64,000 nt of DNA from Datisca glomerata (taxonomy: Eukaryota; Streptophyta; Magnoliopsida; Cucurbitales; Datiscaceae), in the NCBI GenBank assembly GCA_003255025.1, contig QANY01004982.1, forward strand, positions 496,591-560,590. Direction: 5' to 3'. Below the pieces are notes generated by a model. It was given only the letters and a program-made list of their open reading frames with translations, searched no databases and was not told the origin of the DNA. Each line of letters starts with the position of its first letter. Position 1 is the stretch's first letter. Below are positions 12,618 to 29,366 of the stretch, piece after piece. Position numbers and translations under genes: made by a program.

Positions 12618-13280
12618 TCAAGCCACCTCAATTCCAAGGAAATACTTCAATCTTCCTAAATCTTTTATTCCAAATTTTCTGCTTAGACGCCTCTTCAAGG
12701 CCTCCTTCTCTACTTCATCGTTTCCTGTCACTATAATGTCATCCACGTATATAATTAAAACACTGACTCCCCATGAAGCTGAATGCTCGATAAAAAGCGT
12801 GTGATCCCCTTGACTTTGCTTGTAGCCACCAGCTATCATCACATTGGCAAACTATCCAAACAAAACACGTGGAGATTGTTTCATCCTATATAACGTCTTT
12901 TTTAATCGACACACCTTATTCTTTTCAACCCCACTAAATCCCGGTTGAATGTTCATAAAAACCTCTTCTTTTTATTCTTTGTGAAAGAAGGCATTCTTCC
13001 ATCATATTGTTACAACTCCCTATCAAAATTAACAGCCAAAGACAGCAAAATCCTCATCGCATTTATCTTAGCTCATGAGCAAACGTTTCTTGATAATCCA
13101 CTCTATATATCCGCGTGTATCCTTTTGCAAGTAATCTCACCTTGTAGCATTCTAGGGACCCATCTGCCTTAAATGTTACTACATACACCAAATTATAGCC
13201 CATTGTTTTCTTGTCTTTTGGTAAATTAACCAATTCCCAAGTTCCATTCTTCTCCAATGCATCGATTTCAGCTTTCATAG
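12618..13280 (-). pseudogene. Copia reverse transcriptase remnant
   Basis: Two minus-strand pieces are legible. 13063-13278 has ALEKNGTWELVNLPKDKK and VRLLAKGYT, the N-terminal RT region. 12618-12842 has SVLIIYVDDIIVTGND, with the YVDD active site, and FGIKDLGRLKYFLGIEV. The frame is lost between them. RNase H traces continue to about 11950. Confidence 0.88.
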
Positions 13281-13889
13281 CAAGCTTCCACTATTTCTTT
13301 GATAATGCTTCAGACAATGAGTAGGATAGGAACTGTGTTTAAGGTGGAGAGGAAACTTTGATAGCTTGGGGGAAAATTCTCAAATGACACAAAGTGTGAC
13401 AATGGGTATAATGGTCTTTTAGTGCATTCTTAGTTTTTTTTCCTTGCAACAATAGGTAGTTGTAGGTCCTGGTCAAGGCAAGGTGGTTCAGGATTGGTAG
13501 AAGAATGGTTTTTTGATTCACTTACCTCATTTCCAGAGCTTGGTTCAGAGGATTGTTCTTGCCATGTAGTCACAATGTCATCTCATTTCCTTGCATACAC
13601 TTTGTCAAACTAGAACCAGCCGTAGATTTTTCCATCTCCTTCCATTTTTTCTTCCAACTCGTCAAATTGTGGAATGGACTTGTGATCATTTTGAGACTCA
13701 TGTTTTGGACGACTTAGGATTGGGCAACTCTAGAGGTGGAAAGTTTGACTCTTTATCTTCAAGAGTATGCAACTCCCCTGAAGATAAGGAGTGGTGAAAT
13801 AGGATTTATTTTCAACAAATGTAACATCCACTGAGATATAGAATTTTCTAGTAGTGGATGATAACATTTATTACATTTTTTAGTAGATG

Positions 13890-16172
13890 AGTACCCTAGA
13901 AGACACAATTAAGAGCACGCAGATCTAACTTACCACGGTTATAACTATGAACATTGACAAATGAGGTATGCCCAAAAACCCTAGGATTGAGATTAAAGGA
14001 ACATCGAGTATTAGGGTGGAATTTTAACAGATTTTCTAGTGGACTTTGAAACTCCAAGACCCTGGAAGGAGTTATGTTTATAACATAAGTTAATGTGAGA
14101 ACAGCTTCTCCCTAATATGTTTTTGGTACATTTTGTTGAAACAGTAAGACTCTAGTGCACTCAAGACGATGTCGGTTTTTCCTTTATGCCGCTCTATTTT
14201 GTTATGGAGCGGTGATATAGAATGATTCGTGTACAATTCCTTCCTGTTGAAAATACAGACTCAATATTTGATTGAAATAAACACGAGCATTATCTAAACG
14301 AAAGTGCTTCATCTTGGTGCCAATTTAGTTTTGAATCATTGTATGAAATATAGGAAATATATGACTCACATCAGACTTAGTTTTAGTAAATAGATCCAAG
14401 AGACTCTTGTGCAATCATCAATAAATGTGACAAACTACTTAGACCCTGAGATGTTTGGGACAATCGATGTCTTTCAAACATCACTATGGATTAAAAAGAA
14501 AGGAAAAAAGATCTTTTATTACTAATAGGAAATGATACACGAGTGTGTTTCGCATACTCACATATATCACAATGGAAAAGCTGAACATCAAATCACTTGA
14601 ACAAAGAATGAAATATAATTTTCAACGTAGGAAAAGACATATGACCTAAACGCCTATGATGTAACTATATGACATCTTTATTGGAAGAAGAAAACGATGT
14701 AGATAGGTAGATTTACTGAATTCTAGTTGACTTGACGTATCCAAGTAATATAGTCCATTATGCTCTTTAGCTAGTCCAATCCTCTTCCATAAACCCTGGT
14801 CCTGAAATTCATAATGAGAATCATGGAATATAACACAACCAGTTAGATCTTTGGTAAGTTTTTATATGGAAAAAAATTTAGACAATTGGGGAACATTGAG
14901 AATATTTTTAAGCACCAGTGTTGGGATAACTTTGACATCTATTATTCCTATAATGTGGTTGTAGAACCATCATCAACAACAATTTTTCTATTGCTTAGAC
15001 AAAGAGTATATATATTAAACTTTTGATATATTGGTTATATGGTCAGTAGCACCAGAGTCAAGGATCCGAGCATTCTTAAGTTCATTACCTAAAGCATTTA
15101 ACCCAAGATAGATTAGAGCCCCAACTGAAAGTTTCAATGAACACATACCCTGATTTGTGGTTGGAGAAGGAGAACTGTTAGTTGCTGATTTTTCAACAGT
15201 CTTCAACATACTTCTAATCTTTTTAATTTCCTCCATATTAAATCATTCAAACACTTGAGTTGAGTCTTGAACCAACACATGAGCTTGCCTTTGCTGTCCA
15301 CCTTTCTGTCCCTATTCACGACTACTTGTGGATGGTTTCCCATGCAATTTCTTGTATTGTTCTTTGGTGTGCCGTGGTTTCTTACAGTATGTGCACCACA
15401 ACTCATCGTGATTGTCTTGTACACTTGGTCAGTTGGTCTTGTTTGGAGCAGTTTAGAGCTTAGAATAGCAGAAATTCCGATTGAAGAAGACTCTAACATT
15501 ATTCCCTTGCGAATCTCTTCAGCACAAACCAAAGATATTTATTCGATTAAAGATGGAAATTCAAGTCTGCCAAGAATCTGAATTCATACGAGATCAAATT
15601 CAGAATTTAGGCCGGTCAAGAAATCATAAACTCGGTCCCTTTCTATAAACGTTTTAATAGTCGCTGCACATTTCCTACAGTTCAAATCGATTGTTCTGTA
15701 ATAATCCAGTTCCTGCCACTGGTTCTGGAGAAAACTAGCATACTTTTCGCTATTTTTGACCCCTGTCCATAGTTGGTTGTCTTTGTCTTGATATCATACA
15801 TAAGAGCTACATCATAAACCTTCAAATACGTCTGATGAAGAGCATCCTAGATCGTATTTGTTGTAGGGAGAAACATACATGTATCACTGATTTTGGGGCT
15901 CATGGAATTCCATAACCATGACATGATCATTCAATCCTCTTCTCCCACGCTTCAAATCCTGATTTTCCATTCTCCGGTGTTGCCTGCAGCAGGTGACTGA
16001 ACTTCCATTTTCCTTTCAGGAACGTTCGAACTAGTTGAGACCATTTCAAGTAGTTTTTTCCTTTAAGTTTGTATGTTGCCTGGACATTCTAAAGCTATGT
16101 TGTCCTTCGTGTAATATGTTCTTCCTCCACTGTTGAAGATAGTGATGACATCGAAGATGTATTATCTGTCAT
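13890..16172 (-). pseudogene. Copia gag, protease and integrase remnants
   Basis: On the minus strand a gag-type start (MTDNTSSMSSLSSTVEEE) is at 16172. LDSGATDHITN, the aspartic protease motif, is near 15018-15059. A zinc-binding integrase segment (LFHCDICEYAKHTRVSF) is near 14540-14600. Many stops break the frame, so no protein can be made. Confidence 0.8.
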
Positions 16173-16353
16173 GGTGGAATATGATCAAATAATCGGTGAA
16201 AGAGGGGAATCAGAAAAAGAAACAGAAATGAAGGCTGAAGAGAATAATTCAGGAACCAACAACTAAGGCTGAGATGAAAAAGATCGGCGGTAATATTTCC
16301 CCCCAGAAACCCTAGTTGAACGACGGTGATAATTTTCCAGAAACTCTAGCTGA

Positions 16354-16365
16354 GCTTTGATACCA
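16354..16365 (-). other. Copia primer-binding site
   Basis: On the minus strand this reads TGGTATCAAAGC directly after the 5' LTR, matching the plant initiator-Met tRNA 3' end with one substitution. Confidence 0.9.
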
Positions 16366-16570
16366 TGTAGAAAAAGAATTCTAATTTTATATATTATTCT
16401 TAATTGATTTACAATCCATACTAGACTATATATACAAAATTTGGTTACACTGAACTATGAAAGATCACAAGTAATTTCCTTAACATTAGGACCATATTAT
16501 TAGCTATGATTTTCTCTACTGAAATATCCCATAATATCTATTCATTTCTCTCTCTCTGAGATTTTCTACA
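16366..16570 (-). repeat. Copia 5' LTR (element 11646-16570)
   Basis: Pairs with 11646-11848. The TG...CA ends are kept. Confidence 0.93.
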
Positions 16571-16636
16571 ATACTTTTTTTTTCCTTTTTGTTTTGAAAC
16601 TGAAAATTGAGTCGAAAAAATTGTTTAATAAACCTA

Positions 16637-17246
16637 ATAAAATTGATGAATTTTAGTTTGGATAATCAATTATAAAATTGATGATTTAGTTAGTTCGGTT
16701 ATATGATTATTCAATTATAAAATTGATGATCCAATTTAGTTCTATTGTAAAATTAATGCACTATAACTTGATATTTCGATTATAAAATTGATGATCTAGT
16801 TTGGTTTGGTTGTAAAATTGATGAATTTTAATGTTATTCAAATAGTAAATCGATGAGCTTTGGTTCAATTCGACTATAATTGATGGATTTTTGTTCTGGT
16901 TATTCAATTGATGATACAGTTTGGTTTGACGATAAATTTGATGAATTCTAATTTGGTTCAATTATAAAATTGATTAATTTTACTATTCATTATTCGATTA
17001 TAAAATTGACGATTCAGTTTGATTCAATCATAAACTTGATGAATTTTAGTTGATTATTCGATTACAAAATTGAGATACAATTTAGTTCACTCATAAAAAA
17101 TAATTCCATTTTCGTTTGATATGTTAGTGTTATTTGATTGTAGCATTGATGAATTATGATTCGATTCGACTATAAACTTGATAAATTTTAGTTCAGGTAT
17201 TTAATTCATGATTCAATTTAGTTTGATTAATAAATTATAAAATTGA
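16637..17246. repeat. AT-rich degenerate tandem repeat (TATAAAATTGATGA words)
   Basis: The word TATAAAATTGATGA or a near variant recurs about 14 times at intervals of roughly 25-45 bp. Copies alternately run on into AATTTTAGTT and TCCAGTTTGGTT. It is a decayed minisatellite-like tract directly beside the Copia element. A minus-strand open frame at 16761-16961 simply reads this repeat. Confidence 0.75.
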
Positions 17247-19408
17247 TGGAATTTAATTGTCAGTTCAACCTAACAGGCGTAATCAGATTCGATTGTCATG
17301 TAGATCCTAAGACTGCGAATATCGTTATAAACTTTCTCAGAAAAGTTCGTCTGAAAACGCTTTTGTCTTCATTATTCGTTTGTTGATGAAAATTCCAGGA
17401 CTTAAGTAATTTATAAACACACTTTAATTTAAAATAAAACTTTCAATTTATTCATAAAAATTCAATACTAATATCTGTTAAATAACTAAATATAAATAAA
17501 TAGTTATTACACGCTACTTTATGGGCATATTCTAACAATGGGAACTTTGAACAATGATTCTGTAGGAATTTTGTAGATATTCTTTTTATTTATATTTTGT
17601 GAAAGGGATGATTATTTTTTGTGGGTAGTAAACATTGCAGGATGTTTATGATTTTTTGGAAGAATATTATGAAGTGGGTGATAAAGTTTGATTTTTTAGA
17701 AGGATGTTTGGGAGTTTAAGATGATTATGAAGGATGTATGATTATGAAGTATGAATGATGTTAATTATGTTTGGGAATATTACTCTCTCTCTCAACTCAA
17801 GAATTAAAATTTGTAAATGTAAATTTAGCCTTAACTTGTCATTAATCAAAATATATTACAATTGAAATACACAAGCATCAACAATGACATAACTTAAACC
17901 AAATTAAGCTTAAATATAAGACAAATACCCCTAAAACTTGAAGTAAACAAACATCATCAACAAGCATATGCACATCATAAACTTCTTAATCTTGGATCGT
18001 AAAATTCTATTTTCGTGCTCAAGTCGGGTCATTCCTCTTAATAACCCATGTATAATATTTTTTGCTCTTTCACACATGGTTGGGTCGAACCATATAAAAA
18101 GCCTGCTCCATTATTTTGCAAAGAAAAACAAAATCAACAAACAATTATGAGAATATAAAGCTTCTGATTTTAGTTAACATGGAGGTTCCAATTTGAATAC
18201 AAATTTGAGGTTGGAGGAGTGAAATTTTTCCTTCCAAACTAACCCATTTTTTAGAACATGCATAGAACCTTCTTCCCGGGTTCAAATCAGTCAGCGAGAT
18301 CTTCAACTTTGAAGGAATACCGCAGTAGCATATTTGAGCTCCTATAGAAAAAAAAGAAAAAAATGAAGGAGTTGCAGGGCTTAAGGTTCTGTCGGGGGGA
18401 AGAATAAAAGGGGAAGGGAAGGGTTCATTTTGGCGTCATTTCTTATAGGAAAAATGGGTTGGTGGGTGGGAGGCATTTGATGGCTTACACGCGGTAAGGT
18501 GTACCCCATCGTCCATTAAAAAACGCACGTGTAAGTTACGTACATTGACTTCCGTCAAATTTTTAGACGGAAGTCACGATATGGTACATTGTTAGAAAAA
18601 ATGTGAGGGTATTTTTCATAAGATTTTAAAGATCAGGGGGTCAAATGCTACAATCGCACAAAGATCAGAGGTTGACTATAATTAACCCAAGTTTTTTTTT
18701 AATTTCATTGAAGTACAATTTTGTAAAAGTCATTTAATTTAGATTCAATAGCTTGTAAACACAAATCGTTACAATCTACCTCCTAATTATGATTTCTAAG
18801 AATTAGTAAACATAATGATCAAAGTTATACTTACTAGTTTTGTATTCCAATTCCCTTATAATTATAATGATTAGACCAAGTTATAAATCAAGTTTTAATT
18901 CACTAAGTGACGTGTTAGTCACTATATGTTAATTTAAAATCATGTTAATGAGTGATAAACATTAACCCATGGATAATCTACACATTCTTACTCAATTTAA
19001 ATTTGATCTATACATTTATCAAGCGATTAAATGATATGATAAACATTCATAAATTAATTTAACAAATTATTTTAATCAATCATAAAATATCAACTTATAA
19101 ATAAATTAATACATCACTTATTTACTTAAAATTTACTCAATTACTCGATTATTCTAGAAGTATTCTTTTAGAATTCTCCTATCTCTAATTTTACATTAGA
19201 TATCAATAAACATACGCCGGTTTTACACTAAACAGGCGGTGAGAATATTCGGGTTTTGGGGGAATTGGATCCGGCCTACTTGACCCATGGAACTCAAAAA
19301 CCAGTCGACTTGTTCATACACCGAGCTTTAAACCTAGAGCAGAGCTTTCTGCCCGAAAGAATCAAGCAAAAGAGCGGGAGAGAGCGGGAGAGCGGGAGAC
19401 AGAGAGAG
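17247..19408. other. Intergenic region upstream of RIN1, including its promoter
   Basis: No gene is seen. Features are an 11-bp-stem hairpin (TGACTTCCGTC / GACGGAAGTCA) at 18546-18576 within a GC-richer repeat-like block (18480-18690). The RIN1 leader probably lies in 19215-19408, which is GA-rich (AGCGGGAGAGAGCGGGAGA) just before the start codon. The frame upstream of the RIN1 ATG stays open from 19256 but has no ATG. Confidence 0.4.
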
Positions 19409-24259
<4,851 letters not shown>

Positions 24260-25264
24260 TAGATCCATATGCTATATATATCATTGTCTTCGGAGGGCGT
24301 GTGTAGTTTTTGATGGAGGTCAATTCAGGTGTTATTATCACTGTGAATACTGCACTGATTATTGAGTGAAATTAAATTTTATAACCCTTGTTATGGGTTT
24401 TGAGCGAGATTATAAGAAATTAGATGTAGTGTATATGCCGATCTGTTAAAGGTATTGCTGAGCTTATAATCTAGTATTCGGACCCGTCTAGTTGGTCATT
24501 TGAAAACAAAGTTTCCAATAAAACTGCAAAGGAAACAATTTGTTTTCCTAAAGAAGTTTAATATCTTAAAATTCATCTAGTGTTTTAGAATAATTTTCTG
24601 GAAACTTATTTTAAAAACAATTTTGAGAATTACGCAAAGACTGATATACATTGTGGTATTTTTTGGCTTGTGAAATGACATTATTACCCTTAAAACTTTT
24701 ATGTCTTCTACCAATCTCTTCTGAAATCCACCCTCCTCTCTTGTTCACCGTTATATGCAGTCATTTTTATGGTAAAAGAGACTGATTCAACTACTCGATG
24801 CAATAATATCATATCTCAACTGGGTGTGTATGTTTCTAGGCTGTCACAGTTTTGATTTGTATATTCATAATAGTGTATTGGGATGTCCCTAAAATATGTT
24901 TTCCGATATTGCTATACAGTTACAAGTCTTTGCTCAATGGATAGAAAACATTGAGTTACACATGTCTTTGCTCAATGGATAGAAAACATTGACAACGTCG
25001 AGATTGATAGAGTCCGCCTAGATCGAGTGCGTCACTGGCGAGACCACGTTACTAAGATCTGACGATTCTTGCTCAATCTTTTCCGTTATTCTCTCTCTCT
25101 CTCTATTGCCCTCCTTGATGAGGGTTGACCTCTAACTTGCAAAACTGCTGAGATGTGAAGGTTTTGATGACAAGGATGCAACGACCTTGATAAACTTGTG
25201 AATAGCAGAGATGTTGAACGACGTCAGACTCAAGCTAGAAGGAGCATGTGTGAGGGAGGGAGGG
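24260..25264. other. RIN1 3' UTR and intergenic region
   Basis: The RIN1 3' UTR probably extends into 24260-24540. A perfect 29-bp direct repeat (starting GTCTTTGCTCAATGGATAG) occurs at 24926-24954 and 24964-24992. No gene is seen otherwise. Confidence 0.45.
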
Positions 25265-25812
25265 AAATGTATTGGGTTATTTGTAAATCTATACCCTTTT
25301 TCATTTTGGTTTAGGATTTTTATACCCCTTTTTTAAAATCCAGAATTTTACACCCCTGACCCACCACAATGTAAAAAAATTTAAACTCTCTTCCATCATC
25401 ATTTCTTTCATTTTTTTCACATGCAAAGATCAAATCAATACTCACTCCCTCACTCTTCTTCTTCATCTCATTGTTTCCTCTATGCTATCTAGTTTCCTTC
25501 ATGATTTCCTATTCAATGAAGCAACAAATGTTTGTTTCCTCCATGCTTTTCATGTTCTGTGAAGTTCTTCCTCTCAATCGCACTTGTTTTGACCATGGCA
25601 TAGTCATTTTTTTTCTTGAGAAAACTTAACGCTTGAGAGAACTTTTTTTTTCGTCTGGATTTTATGAATTCTTTTACACTTTTTAGATTATAAGTTTGTT
25701 GATTGAAATTTAAATAATTATAAACCGATGAGGAGTTCAAGATTGATTACTCTATGAATAGTGTCAATTTCTGTATCTAGATTGCTCACTAACAGACGAT
25801 AACAATGATTAC

Positions 25813-27500
25813 TTAAAATGTTCAAGTAGTGTTTTTTTATTACTTGAACCCTTCAAGTACTCACATGATTTTTGTATAAATCATTGCATGAAATAAAATG
25901 ACTACTTGAAGGGTTCAAATAGTCATAAAACACTACTTGAGCCCTTCAAGTAGTTACATGCCTCTATCTAAAATCGGCGACAACATGTAATTTGACTACT
26001 TGAAGGGTTCAAGAATTATTTTTTGACTACTTGAACCCTTCAAGTAGTCACATACTCTCTATATAAATCATTACATAAAACAAAATGATTACTTGAAATG
26101 TTCAAGTAGTCTTTTTTTACTACTTGAACCCTTCAAGTAGTGATTTGCTTACTGGACAATAGACTTTCAAGAGGAAAAAAATACTTGAAGGGTTCAAGTA
26201 GAAAAAAATTACTACTCGAACCCTTCAAGTAATGACGAGTTTACTAGAAAATAAACTTCATGAGGAAAAAACTACTTGAAGGGTTCAAGTAGTAAACAAT
26301 TACTACTTGAACCCTTCAAGTATTCATTTTTGTCTCCGATAGTCAATTTTTCAGTGAGTATGTGATTACTTGAAAAATTCAAGTAGTCGCTTTTTACTAC
26401 TTGAATTCTTCAAGTAATTTTTTTCTCTTGAAGTCTATTGTCCAGTAAGCTCGTCACTACTTAAAAAGTTCAAGTAGTGATGCGAGATGGTGTAAATTTA
26501 GAATTTCTAGAACGAATGGATCGTGGCACGCGCATGTCAAGTTCTAGAGGGCATAACTTTTGACTCGGGTGGAACCATGTGGCCCGTAAGATATCAAATC
26601 AAATTTTATTCAAAGATCTATATGTGCGACGGGGTTTACCCATCACAGCCCAATTTTGGGTCCAAAACACACTGTTTTAAGCACTTTCGAAGGCCCAAAA
26701 ATTGATTCGGTCATAATTTTGGGCTTTTTCATAATTTTCACCTCTTTTAATTTTAGAGTTTTTTTAGAGCGGTATAAATTCAGCTTATTCGGTTGTTTAA
26801 ACAGTTTGTGGATATTTTAATGAGAAAATTGTTCCCCTTTCATGAGTAAAAAACTATTTGATGGGTTCAAGTAGTAAAAAATTACTACTTGAACCCTTAA
26901 AGTAGTGGCGAGCTTACTGGATAATAAATTTTAAAAGAAAAAAATTACTTATAATACTTGAGCCATCAAGTAATGATTTGCTTACTGGACAAAAGACTTC
27001 AAGAGAAAAAAATTTTACTTGAATGGTTCAAGTAGTATAAAATTACTACTTGAACCCTTCAAGTAGTGACAAGCTTACTGGTCAACATACTTCAAGAGAA
27101 AAAAAACATTACTTGAAGGGTTCAAGTAGTAAAAAAATACTACTTGAACCCTTCAGGTAGTCATTTTGTTTTATGATGTGATTTATACAAAAAACATGTG
27201 ACTACTTGAAGGGTTCAAGTAGTCAAAAGACATTACTTGAACCCTTCACGTAGTCAAATTATATGTAGTTGTATCTGACTACTTGAAGGGTTCAATTAAC
27301 CATATGCAACTACTTGAACCCTTCAAGTAGTTACTTATTTTATTTCCATAATTAAAATCATTACTTACTTGAAGGTTCGTGTAGTCAGATACAATTATTT
27401 GAACCCTCCAAGTAGTTACGTCTTGACTTTCAGAATCAAAATCACTACTTGAAGGGTTCAAGTAGTCAGATACAACTACTTGAACCCTTCAAGTAGTTAT
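25813..27500. repeat. Palindrome array 1 (23-nt units with alternating GGG/CCC centres)
   Basis: The unit is a 10-nt arm ACTACTTGAA, a three-base centre, and the arm's reverse complement TTCAAGTAGT. Roughly 30 units are present, many perfect. Centres alternate GGG, CCC, GGG, CCC. Short spacers of about 7-10 nt (often AAAAATT) join a GGG unit to the next CCC unit. Longer spacers of about 35-45 nt carry GCTTACTGGACAATAGAC and CTTCAAGAGAAAAAA, or the reverse complement of these. The super-period is about 100-110 bp. Several units are decayed (for example 26475 and 27370). Confidence 0.93.
26482..26850. other. Non-repeated core of palindrome-array element, copy 1
   Basis: The core separates the two array blocks. 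It contains GGATCGTGGCACGCGCATGT, GGCATAACTTTTGACTCGGG and GTAAGATATCAAAT. The same words, in the same order, occur on the minus strand of copy 2 (45091-45434), so the core is a shared part of the element rather than a chance insertion. There is no convincing reading frame; a 60-codon frame at 26523 is not kept in copy 2. Confidence 0.75.
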
Positions 27501-27946
27501 TTTTTCACTTCTAGAATAAAAATTAGGAGAATGAGAATCCGAGTGCGTCTCGTTGAAGAAGAAAAGTAGAAAAAGAATGTCTCGTTTAAGAAGAAAAATG
27601 GGTCTCGTTGAAAAGAGAAGAAGAGTGACTCACTTTCGAACTTAAAAATCATAGAATCTATTGAATAATAACAAAAATAATAATTATAATGAGAAGAAGA
27701 TGGAGATGAAGAAAATGAAGAAGAAAAAAAATATGAGCTTCATTTAATAAAAAAGGAGAAGAAGTAGAAGAAAATATGACGAGATTGATTTGATTATGCA
27801 TTGGGAAGAGAAGAAAATTTAGTGAGATTATTAATATTTAATTCAATTGTGTGGGTCTCAGATATAGAATTCTGATTTTTAAAAACTGAGTATAAAAATC
27901 ACAAAATGAAAAGAATATATTTATTCAAAAGTAATCCAAATGTATT

Positions 27947-29100
27947 CCGTTCAACATTCAAAGCCTCATGCCATTGATTACTTGTCATGATAAATTGATA
28001 ATGATAATCACTGTAGACGTGGATAAGCATCATTCATGTTACCTGTTCAGATAATATTAAGAAAAATCTGACTATGTCTATGTGATGGAAAGCAAATCGA
28101 AGTTTTTGCCTGTTCCTTTATAGTGTTGTTATCTACATCTTATCCAAAACCCGGTCTCTTGTTTCTCTCAGTGGGAAATTCCCACTGAAAATTGATATTA
28201 AAAATCCGGTTCTCAACATTGCGGCAGCAAATACTTATACCTCTCGTTTTTATTAATATTTTGTAAATATGAAAAATAACAAATTAAAATTAAGGTGAAA
28301 AACTTTTTTTTAAACTATTAAGGGAAAAAATTATGCTTAATGTCTTAGGAAAAAAACATTATTGTTATATTTGCAAAGACATTTAATTGACATTCCTAAA
28401 AGTAATTTCCCTAATATTTATCAACCGTTGCTGTTTTATGACCTGTGCTGTGGCATAATAAGACTCATTTTTGGGAGATTATTTTACGAAAAAAAAATTC
28501 AGCTCATATTATAAAAATAGTTGAATTTGTTTTTTTTTTTTTGCAAAAAATGGCCGAAACAAATTAATTTTTAACTGAGATGGCTAAATATATGCCACAT
28601 GAAAAACATTATTTAGATAATACTTAATGAGTGTATCTGTTTATTTTAACTGAGACGGCTAAAAATATGCCACATGAAAAACATTATTTAAAAAAATCAG
28701 CCACAATATTTGTTTTGCAAAAGATATCCGAAACAAATAAATTGTATCTGTTTATTTACCCTACTTTACGTTTTTTTTTGCTGAATCAATACTTCTTTTT
28801 TTTTATAATTTAAGCTAAAATTGAATTAAAGTGTTAAAAATGATTTAATTGTTTTAAAATTGAATATCTTCATTTCCTTGGCCAAGAGCAAAGCTAAAGG
28901 ATATACAACGTCCCACCAAGGGTTAGTTTTATCCTTTTCACAGGAAAAAATGACTTTGAAAGCCGAAGTAACTGTACTGCAAACAAAACAATTCTCACTC
29001 AACAAGGAGCAGGAGCAAAGAAATTCATAACAGAAATTGAGGTATTCTCTAGTGAGCAAAGGGTGGAGGCAGCCGACCCGAACATACTCTCATGTGAGTC
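27947..29100. other. Intergenic stretch with a small tandem duplication
   Basis: A segment of about 45 bp (TTAACTGAGATGGCTAAA, ATATGCCACATGAAAAACAT) at about 28571-28615 is repeated at about 28647-28691. From about 28870 the plus strand may be the tail of the LINE that follows. No gene is seen. Confidence 0.4.
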
Positions 29101-29366
29101 ATGAAGGTTCAAGCGTGTAATAGGGGGAGCCCCCTGACTATTCCCTCGCTTCGAGGGCTTAACCTTACCCACTCCCAAGATCTGATCTTCCTATTCGAGA
29201 CAAAAAGTAAGGCACAAAGAGTTCAACCATTAAAATATATGTTGAAAGCTTCTGGCTGCATTACGATATACCCGAAAGGTCTCAGCGGTGGTCTGACCGT
29301 GTTATGAAAAAATGATGATATGGTAGAATTAATAAAGTACATTGAATTTTTCATTGAAGTTAGAAT

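Larger units (their letters stand above)
11646..16570 (-). mobile_element. Full-length, decayed Ty1/Copia LTR retrotransposon
   Basis: LTRs are 11646-11848 (203 bp, 3' LTR) and 16366-16570 (205 bp, 5' LTR), each with TG...CA ends. By eye they differ at roughly one base in ten, so the insertion is old. The primer-binding site, complementary to the initiator-Met tRNA, is at 16354-16365, next to the 5' LTR. A polypurine tract (TTTGAGGGGGAG on the minus strand, 11849-11860) abuts the 3' LTR. The domain order gag, protease, integrase, RT, RNase H on the minus strand marks Copia. All coding parts are broken by stops and frameshifts. The flanks ATATA and ATACT are a poor target duplication. Confidence 0.92.
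25274..27937. mobile_element. Mutator-like element carrying a palindrome array, copy 1
   Basis: The left end reads GGGTTATTTGTAAATC, then TTTTTCATTTTGGTTTAG, GATTTTTATACCCC. The right end on the minus strand reads GGATTACTTTTGAATAAAT, then CTTTTCATTTTGTGATTT, TTATACTCAGTTTTTAAA. The inverted ends run at least 80-100 bp. A perfect 9-bp direct repeat AAATGTATT flanks the element at 25265-25273 and 27938-27946, the size typical of Mutator insertions. The interior has no transposase: it is two palindrome arrays (25813-26481 and 26851-27500) around a non-repeated core (26482-26850). GA-rich sequence with GTCTCGTTGAAGAAG-type words fills 27530-27830. Confidence 0.8.

Noticed and set aside
19256..19408. 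N-terminal extension of RIN1
   Set aside because: The frame is open upstream of MEKMKIEEV but begins at a TTG and has no ATG. The family starts at the ATG at 19409.
26523..26705. 60-codon frame in core 1 as a protein
   Set aside because: The frame is not kept in the core of copy 2, which has indels and stops in the aligned region.
25813..27500. CRISPR-like array
   Set aside because: Regular short palindromic repeats look superficially like one, but this is a plant nuclear sequence, the units alternate in orientation, the spacers are themselves repeated, and no cas genes exist.
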